Below are positions 57,192-64,000 of a DNA stretch of 64,000 nucleotides, one piece after another. Below the pieces are notes generated by a model that was not told where the DNA came from, did not search any database, and saw only the letters and a program-made list of their open reading frames with translations. Within the stretch, counting starts at the first letter, position 1. Each line of letters starts with the position of its first letter. The DNA is from Multifurca ochricompacta (lineage: Eukaryota; Basidiomycota; Agaricomycetes; Russulales; Russulaceae): NCBI GenBank assembly GCA_022496185.1, contig WTXG01000055.1, positions 124,001 to 188,000 on the forward strand. The letters run 5' to 3'. Position numbers and translations under genes: made by a program.

Positions 57192-58618
57192 ATATCATGG
57201 GCCTTTTCTTCTTTAGTGCATTTGTCAACAGAGGATGGGTTGTTGGAAGCCGGGGTGGGGGTAGTAGTGGCCTCGGCTACACGTGCTCCCTTCTTTGGGC
57301 AGTCTCGAGACATATGCCCTTGGGCTTTGCAATGGAAGCACCTTCCTTCCTTCATAAGGGTCTGTTGCTCATCCTCTGTTAATGTGGCGCGGACATGGGT
57401 TCTATCAGCCAAGGTATCCATGGCATTCGGATCCCTTGTTGGAGCATGTCCTGGTGTTTTCACCCCAAATGCCGCCTTCCATTGGTCCCTTGTTTTCCCC
57501 TTCTTCATGTCGACCCCAAACCTTGTCTGAAAGTCAAGGTAGTCTTGTTGCTGCTGGCATGCAGCATCCACCCAGTTATCCCAAGTATGTGGGTGATGAA
57601 ACTGGATTATGTTTTTCACAAGGGGGTTGGGGAGTCCTTGTGAGAAAAGGTCCAATGTGGCCTCTTCATCTGTGTTGTACCCAGCTCAATTGGCTAGGCT
57701 ACGGAATTTGGCAATGTATGCGTCCAAATCCCCTCTTTCCATTTTCAACGTCTTCAGTTCTCTGGCCGCCTTTTGTTTAGCTTGCCCATCTGTGAAGGCA
57801 TCTTTAAATCTCTGGGCAACTGTTTCCCAGAGTCCAAGGCTTGTAGTCCATTGTCCGGATGCTACTTGATTGTTCAGCCATTCTAGCTGCTCCATCGTCC
57901 AATCATCCACGGCTTCTCCTCTAATGAGTGATAAGAAGAGGTTGGCTCGTTGGAATGGGTTGATGATTTGTGGGACGTCATGATTGAAATTCTGGAAGGT
58001 GGTGAACTCCAGAATGAACTTTTTACTTTGGGAGCGATCTCCTGTGAATGTCTGGGGCAACACTCCCAAGAGCCACCCTGATGGAGGTGGGATGTTTGGG
58101 GCAGTCATGGTAGGAGGAGGTGGAGGGTTGGGGGTGGGGTCAGGGAGTTGCACAGCAATGGTAGACATGGGGTGGACAGTGTTGGTGGATTGTGTGGATA
58201 TCTGGGGAGTTGCTAATGCAGGGGCTCTGATTGTAGCAGTCTCTGGTGCAACCTGGGTAATGACAACTAATGCAGGTGTGTCATCGTTCTGTTCTTGTTC
58301 AATGTACTCTTCTTCAGAGTCAGTAACAATGGCCGGGGGGTTTTCTCTCCACGGGCCTAATCCAAATTCTAGTGGAGCAGGTCCTGTAGTGACCCAAGAG
58401 TGTCGTCGTTCTGAGTATTGGATACAATACCAAACTCTTTTCTTGTTGTCGTATTCTACCAGTTGGTATCCTCCGTCATGATAGATGTAGTATCCAAACT
58501 CGGATTCAAAGTCTTTCCAGACAGCAGAGCCAAGTGTCTGTTGTGAAAGATTATTCTCGTCTCTGCGGTCGATGAGCTCTTCTTTGAACAAGGTCTGACT
58601 GCAGCTGGAAGAAGCCAT
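57113..58618 (-). pseudogene. G3 gag
   Basis: From ATG 58618, 23 nt inside the 5' LTR, MASSSCSQTLFKEELIDRR; a Trp/Tyr-rich N-terminal part (YYIYHDGGYQLVEYDNKKRVWYC); a Pro-rich linker; a capsid domain with FTGDRSQSKKFILEFTTF and WLNNQVASGQW; LKMERGDLDAYIAKFRSLAN; and a zinc knuckle CFHCKAQGHMSRDC. One in-frame TGA at 57686-57688 sits in SLAN-stop-AGYNTDEE. The frame ends at 57113 and pol is already open in the -1 frame there, so ribosomal frameshifting is likely, though I see no clear slippery heptamer. Confidence 0.85.
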
Positions 58619-58640
58619 GTTGGGAGGAGACTCAACTTGA

Positions 58641-59230
58641 TGTTACATCCAGTGTGGGACGTTCCACACGACTTGTGTGACAGCATTCGTTCATATTCAG
58701 ATAAGAGATCAATAGGATCTCTTAGAGTTGTATGGGAGGAGTCAAAGTCAAAGAGGCTGTACTCTAAGACAATGTTGAGCGGAAAGTACCAAAAGTACTT
58801 GAGAGGGTTGAGTCAAAGCTTTCAAAGGGAAGTCCAGAAGACAAGCACTGATGTATTCAATAAGTCAAGTCTGAGGTCTACATTGTAGTTACAGCAGACT
58901 TATATACGTAATTGAATGAGTGTCTAAAGATAAGATATTGTAGAGTCATGTGGGCCCAAATATGCAAAAGCAGAGGGTGTAAAGCCTGGCTTCTGATAGG
59001 GTATTAAGTAAGTGTCCGGTCTTAGAGATAAGGGGATAAGAGATAAAGGAAGGCATAAACAAATGTAAATAGCGAGTCAACATGTACAATGAGCAGTCAT
59101 GGGGAAGGAAGCAGGGCATGTGATGGATCCCAGGATGGGGACGTGATCAAGAAGTGGAGGGTAGGTGGAAGGGAAGGGTTTGCATTGGGGAGAGTGAAGA
59201 AAAGTGGGGTGCTAGGCCCTGGTCATAACA
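58641..59230 (-). repeat. G3 5' LTR
   Basis: 590 bp, TGTTACATCC..GGTCATAACA on the plus strand, followed by TSD TCCAG at 59231-59235. On the minus strand TCAAGTTGAGTCTCC follows the LTR end; it does not look like a standard tRNA-complementary site. Confidence 0.92.
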
Positions 59231-59235
59231 TCCAG

Positions 59236-59251
59236 TCTGGTTTTTTCAACA
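59236..59251 (+). repeat. LTR Z, right end
   Basis: TCTGGTTTTTTCAACA continues Z after G3 and supplies the TCAACA end that mirrors TGTTGA at 21024. Confidence 0.55.
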
Positions 59252-59673
59252 CATTTCATGTGGACTGGATTGGCAACCAGTCTATAGTAACTCAAATATA
59301 CCCCAACTGCAGACTGTACTTCTTAGAACTGGTCTATAGTGGTTCACTTTTGGTCCAACAACTGGTTCCCACTGGTTTCTCACATGACCAGTTCTGAACC
59401 AGTCAGAACTAGTCAGAGGTCAGTTCCCAGACACTTTTGAGACAAGAGATGTACTAAAGTTAACTACATAAACTAAACTGTAGGAATACTGATCATACAA
59501 TAAAGTAGAATACTTAGTATAGTAAATATCTGGGGTTGCACCCATTCCAAAAGTGAATCAGTGCCAATCCAAGTCAGTCCAAGGAGTCTAGGAATCAGAC
59601 AAGGAATGATCATCTAAGAAGTGTCAAATGCACATACAAATAGGAAAATAATCACAAATCAATCACAAACACA
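59252..59673. other. Intergenic, nothing recognised
   Basis: AT-rich sequence with a repeated motif around CCAGTCTATAG and CTGGTCTATAG (59,276-59,340). No coding frame is supported. Confidence 0.4.
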
Positions 59674-59898
59674 TCACAGACTGTTACATTGACAAAAAGC
59701 ATCACAGAGTTGGTGAAGGCTGGCATGTGCTTGCCTGCACATGATTTGAATATGCAGACACCAGGAGAGGGTCTTGGTGAAGTAAAACCCAAGATAGTGG
59801 ACCTGAGTCCCAGGGGTCACCTTGAAATAGGTATTGTGGGTGGGATCAGGTAGCCAAATGTGTGGAGGCAGCTGTGATGAAAATATTTCCATGGTCAC
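59674..59898 (-). pseudogene. Non-LTR retrotransposon (LINE) RT fragment
   Basis: The frame contains YFKVTPGTQVHYLGFYFTKT then SWCLHIQIMCRQAHASLHQL. The pattern V-x-YLGF-x-x-x-x-x-L-x-x-x-x-HI-x-x-x-x-x-x-A is typical of the region after the catalytic motifs in LINE reverse transcriptases. Nothing before or after extends it, so it is a short relic. Confidence 0.55.
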
Positions 59899-60334
59899 GT
59901 GAAAAAGTAAAGCAATGTGTCTTTTATTCTGAAAAAATAATGTACATTCCCAAAGGTGACATCAAGGTGGTCAACCCAGAACATCACTGTACATATTGTC
60001 ATGTATAGTCAAACACATTGATCATCACTGACCTGCCAGGGTTTTAAGATTTGATTATATATTTTCCTCTTTTTCCCTTAGTAAATAGTCCTTAACATTG
60101 AGTTGTTACACATTGGTCACACTCTATCCACTTACCACCTACCTGAAAGGTCATTCAGGTCTATTGCCTGACTACTGCACCTAGAATGGTAACTCTCTTT
60201 TAGAAGAACTCTGGTTGGAACGATTAAGATGAACAAGAAAAAACAAATTACACTACAAACAAAATCGAACGAACAAAAAAAGCGGCGGCGGCGGCGGCGG
60301 CGCTAAACTAAGCTAAGGCTACTTACTATATAGA
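59899..60334. other. 3' flank of the MFS gene, with a CGG microsatellite
   Basis: No gene is seen. A (CGG)n run of about seven units lies near 60282-60303, just beyond the end of the MFS gene on the opposite strand. Confidence 0.6.
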
Positions 60335-63300
60335 TTAATGTATCATCGCTCGACTGCCCCCCTTTCCCCCACTTGCGCCGGGGTTCTCCGCGAGTAATAG
60401 CACGCAGAGGCCCGACAACGTGAACATGATGATGCTCGCGTATACCGGAAAGGAAGGGTCGATCATGAGTAACGCGCCTCCGGCCATGGGCGCGATCATT
60501 CCACCTCTATCAGTTTTTAACGAGGAGGTTAGAATCCCGGGCGAATATACATATATATATAGAGAGAAAAAGGGATAGGGAGGGGGGGGTGGAGGAGGAG
60601 GAGGAGAAGGAGGGAAAGAGACGTACACTCGGGAGAGCGCGGAGGCTGCACCGCAGGCCGTTCCACGGACTGATGGGGGGGAAAGTATGTTAATTGGAAG
60701 GGAGGGAAATGATCCATTACGTACCTTTTGTGGCAAATATCTCAGGCGTCCAGCTAGTTGACCGAATATAAAAAGATAAATAGATATATATGAGCCATCA
60801 GCAGTTAATGATGACGACCGTCGTCGTCAGCGGCGGTGGCGGCTGCGGCGACGAGTCTGAAATAAAAAAGGCGTACCCATATAACACAGCCCACATGGTC
60901 TATAAATAGATAACAATAAACATATACGTCCCTCAGAAGAAAAACCTGACGAACCGTCGCACTTAAGCTGATCCCAACAGAACTAGCCGTGACGGCAACC
61001 GGATCTTGCACCATCGCAAAGACGACACAAAGCAGTGCCGTCAAAAAGGTGCTCCCGGCGAGAGCCAACCTCCTTCCGAGCCGCGGCCACTCTATCAACC
61101 ATGCGCCTAACTATAACCCAAAAAACAAAAGCAATTGTATCAGAAACTGATGCTCATACAGCCCCCCCCCCAGAAAAAAAAACACCCACTACAGCGCCTG
61201 GACAACCTCCAATCGTGAAGATGACGACATCCCAGAGGGTCCTCTCGAGCGACTTAGCCTCCATGAGGTTCCGGTTCCGAGACTTCCAACTAGAGGAGGA
61301 AAAGGCTCGCGTTTCGAGTAGCTTGGGAAGATACACGTTGAACATCGTATAAGCAAGGGACATCCCCCACCAAGCGAACCACACGAGCACGGTCGTCCGA
61401 CGCCATTCGGGTTCGAAGACCATCGCAAATCGGGCGAACCACGCGCGCAGGGGACGTCGCACGCTTCGCGGGAGAGCCCACCACGCCCTATCAGCGACTT
61501 CGTACAACGACGAACGAACGGAGGAAATGGTGTCCGTGCGTGGACGTCGTATACCGTGGGACAGACGACGACGTGGACGCGCGGGAGGCGGCGGAACCTC
61601 GGTATCGTCCTCGGTCCCGGGGATCTCTTCGTCCTTGGGCTGTGAAAGTACCTCCTCGAAGGAACCCATCCCCGCGGCTGAGGCATGCTGGTGCGGGAAC
61701 GAGCGACGCTCAGCTGCAGCGATGAGCGCGGCTTGTGTAACGAGGGGTGCCTCGGATTCGCCGGTGGCAGAGTAGCCTTTGATGAGAAGCGCGCCTTCAA
61801 TGCCATCCGGCGGCGTGGAGCTGAGCGGGGTCGCATCGTTGGTCAGAACGGGCGGAGGTTTGATATCGACCGGTGAGCTCGAAATCCCGGTATTTGGATT
61901 GAAAATCGGTATGGAGCTGTTTTCGGCGGCGTGTATTTGAGACTGTGGTAGCCGGGCTCGCGAAATGGAAGGAGCCAATGCGGGCGGAACGCAAATACGG
62001 TCTTCAACGTCCTTGAGCTCGAGCTCGAGCTCGGAGCCGTTGAACCTCGAGATCATTTGGAGTGACTCGAGAGCGTCTTGTGGGCGTCCAGCGTGCACCA
62101 AGTAGCGCGGTGACTCGTGGAGTCGGAAGAAAACCATTCGTGCGAGGAACATAGTCAGCGTCTTTTACATACATCAGTAAGCCAAATTGAGTGGCAGTAT
62201 GACGTAAGGGCACATACGATGAGACCAAGAGCAACGAGCTCGTATTTCCAACCGAGATTTCTATCCAAGTCGCAAGGTGCGGGTAAAGGTTGACAGGAAT
62301 TCTTGGGTATAAGTACTATGGCTACAAGGGCAGCGAGCACTGCACCAAAGGAGAAGAATACAGATAGCGCGGTGACGAGGTATTCCTTCCCGCGAGGCAT
62401 ATGTTCTAGGAGGAGTGTGCCGTCTGTGGGCATTGAACCCTGTGTCATGGCGCAAAGTGTCAGCAGTTAGGAGCTCGAAAAACATACTTCCAAAAATGCC
62501 GTACCCCGACAGAGCTCCCAAGACAGAATAAGGCAATACAAAGCATGGGAAATGTTGTGGCAAATGAGGCGCCTATGCCAAACAGGGACGTAAAAAAAAG
62601 TGTCGCATTGAACGCTGTGCTGCGACCCATAAGATCGGAGCCTGCGGGGTGGCGAAATTAAGCCATCGTGGGATTCGAGAGCAGAGACAGAGGTAGAGAG
62701 ACCTACAAGTTCCCCAGCCTACTGCGCCAATCATCATACCGGCAAACATTGAAGAGGATAAAATACCAATCCGATTATCGGGAACTAAACGAAATGTCGG
62801 TGTAAGAGAGGGTTATATCGAGCGCGCGGGCGCGGGCGCATATATGCGCCTCAGGACAAAGGCCAGAGCTGTGGAGATAACTGGAGCTTACGTGAAAAAT
62901 GCCGCTGTACCCGGGGAAGTATTATGGCTATGGCTTGAATCCACATCTAACATCGAGCTATAGAGGAAAGTAGGGAGGCGGTGATGGAGTCATGCTCACG
63001 TTATCGGCCATCCAGCCTTGAGAAAGAGGGGAGGGAGGTGACGACCGAGTAGATAAGAAAGACTGTTCAACGCACCGAAACCACATAATGAGAGGAGGGT
63101 CCACTGGTAAGTGCCTATGAGTGTGAGGGGGGACGAAGAAGAGGGGGGTCAATAGGATGAAGGGGTAGGTTAATTCGACAGTCGAGAAAGGAAGCGTACC
63201 CATCCCTATTCTATCTATTGTTCTATCAAGAGGGGTACGACCATCGATATCGCTGCCCTCAGGATCATGGAAATCATCGCCACCGTCGTGACTACTCAAC

Positions 63301-63362
63301 CTCGAGTAAGTCATGGGTGAAGAATCCCAAAGGATGGAGGCACGGGGAGTGACCGCGGCCAT
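60335..63362 (-). CDS. MFS permease with long central loop (SVOP/sugar-porter-like)
   Basis: Membrane transporter of unknown substrate. It starts at ATG 63362 (MAAVTPRASILWDSSPMTYSRL) with a hydrophilic N-terminus and TPLDRTIDRIGMG, then YQWTLLSLCGFGWMADN and MWIQAIAIILPRVQRHF across introns. SSSMFAGMMIGAVGWGTCSD with LMGR is the MFS loop 2-3 motif; SMPTDGTLLLEHMPR and FRLHESPRYLVHAGRPQDALESL (sugar-porter-like, after TM6) follow. A central loop of about 200 residues is Pro/Ser-rich with basic RPRRRLSHGIRRPR. The second half continues with WRRTTVLVWFAWWGMSLAYTMF, TPEIFATK, VRGTACGAASALSR and GGMIAPMAGGALL, ending GGKGGSRAMIH, TAA at 60335-60337. About ten introns join in frame and no break is seen. 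Ethanolamine- or niacin-type SVOP relatives are possible. Confidence 0.82.
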
Positions 63363-64000
63363 GAAAAAGTGAAAGGAGATTTATATTAGACGGGGGGGGA
63401 GGGGAAGAATAGAATGAAGGATTGGCTAAGCAGAACTGTCGCAATCGCATAAAGGGATGATTGAATTGAGTTTGAGATTGGACCAGGACCGTCGAGCGGC
63501 AAATGGGAGCACGACGGAGGGGGATATTAAGGGCACTGGCGCGACCGCGACTGAGCAGAAACTTGTTGAATTCAACATTGACATTGACATTGCCGCAATA
63601 ATTTTAACTCTCAATCACTATCTCCATCTCCATCATTCTCCCTGTCCCTTTCTCTCCCTCGTGCTCTCCCCCACTTAGGTAGGCAAGCCTAGGCCTGTCC
63701 TGATCAGGCTTTTACATGCTCTCATCGTACCAAAGGTCATCCCATCCCATACAATGATGACATAGTTCTTATCTTTTTTTATTTTCGCCATAGGAAGAGA
63801 GGAGAGGAGGGAAAGTTGGGTTGTCTTGTAAAAATAAAAAAAGCGAGGAGGCAATGCACAGCTGCTTCGGAAAACGCTTGTCACTTAGACGCACAACATA
63901 CAACACCGGCTGAAACGGAAGGTCACGGGCAAAAAACACTCCACCAATTATAGGGTTGGAGTGATGTAAGTAAAAGAGTAAAAGTAAACCAAAGAACCAA
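63363..64000. other. Upstream region of the MFS gene, nothing else recognised
   Basis: It contains the promoter of the minus-strand MFS gene. C/T-rich sequence lies at 63,640-63,670. Short frames here have no ATG-led conserved content. Confidence 0.4.

Larger units (their letters stand above)
21502..59230 (-). mobile_element. Ty3/gypsy retrotransposon G3, split by nested elements
   Basis: The right (5') LTR is 58641-59230, 590 bp. The left (3') LTR is 21502-21650 plus 38855-39295, also 590 bp once element G2 and one GTAC copy are removed. Both run TGTTA..TAACA, and TSD TCCAG flanks the whole. The minus-strand order is gag, pol (protease, RT, RNase H, integrase, chromodomain-like end), a third ORF, a purine-rich tract at 39296-39312, then the 3' LTR. 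Element G2 sits in the left LTR and copia element A sits in ORF3. All frames carry stops, so the element is dead. It is the oldest complete layer of the tower by nesting order. Confidence 0.9.

Noticed and set aside
22884..57688. Reassignment of TGA as an Arg or Trp codon, or programmed readthrough
   Set aside because: CGA is still used in the same frames, copy B has CGA where copy A has TGA, and host frames such as the JEN1-like gene end in TGA. Decay at CpG explains the pattern with known chemistry.
60282..60303. CGG run as a coding Gly/Ala/Arg repeat
   Set aside because: It lies outside the MFS reading frame, beyond its stop codon, so it is treated as a microsatellite.

Overview
The window looks like a piece of a basidiomycete (probably Agaricomycete) nuclear genome. 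Host genes are split by many short introns (55-90 nt, GT..AG), lie on both strands, and match fungal families: a JEN-type carboxylate permease, a HUL5/UBE3C-type HECT ligase, a DBP7-type helicase, an MFS permease with a long central loop, and a large zinc-finger/P-loop GTPase of a type I associate with mushrooms. No species can be named from sequence alone.

Layout. 1-21 kb is host sequence: JEN1-like transporter (876-2840,+), HECT E3 ligase (3416-about 7530,-), intron-containing tRNA-Trp (7679-7762,-), a small inverted-repeat element (8125-8331), a damaged DBP7-like helicase (about 9100-11376,+), a conserved 214-aa protein (11808-12640,+), a solo-LTR-like repeat (13513-13726) beside an MFS fragment (13727-13972,+), and a 3'-truncated large GTPase gene (about 14310-20040,-). 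59.25-64 kb returns to host sequence: a LINE fragment (59674-59898,-) and an MFS permease (60335-63362,-).

21.0-59.25 kb is one tower of LTR retrotransposons inserted inside one another. Boundaries come from matching LTR pairs and target-site duplications (TSDs). LTR Z (21024-59251) holds Ty3/gypsy element G3 (21502-59230,-; TSD TCCAG). The left LTR of G3 holds gypsy element G2 (21651-38850,+; TSD GTAC). G2 holds solo LTR X (23436-31680), which holds gypsy element G1 (23998-31329,+; TSD TACCT), and also solo LTR Y (33934-35136). The third ORF of G3 holds copia element A (39864-52876,-; TSD AACTC), which holds copia element B (42556-49084,+; TSD GGACA). Removing each insertion plus one TSD copy rejoins the interrupted reading frame in the cases checked.

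The tower is decaying in one particular way. The three gypsy pol frames carry 21 internal stops and all are TGA, mostly where arginine is expected. At two places copia copy A has TGA where sibling B still has CGA. LTR pairs, TSD copies and two integrase active sites show the same CG-to-TG/CA change. This points to cytosine methylation and deamination at CpG. The least familiar coding features are third ORFs lying between pol and the 3' LTR in G3 (two canonical CCHC zinc knuckles) and in G1 (no recognised domain).
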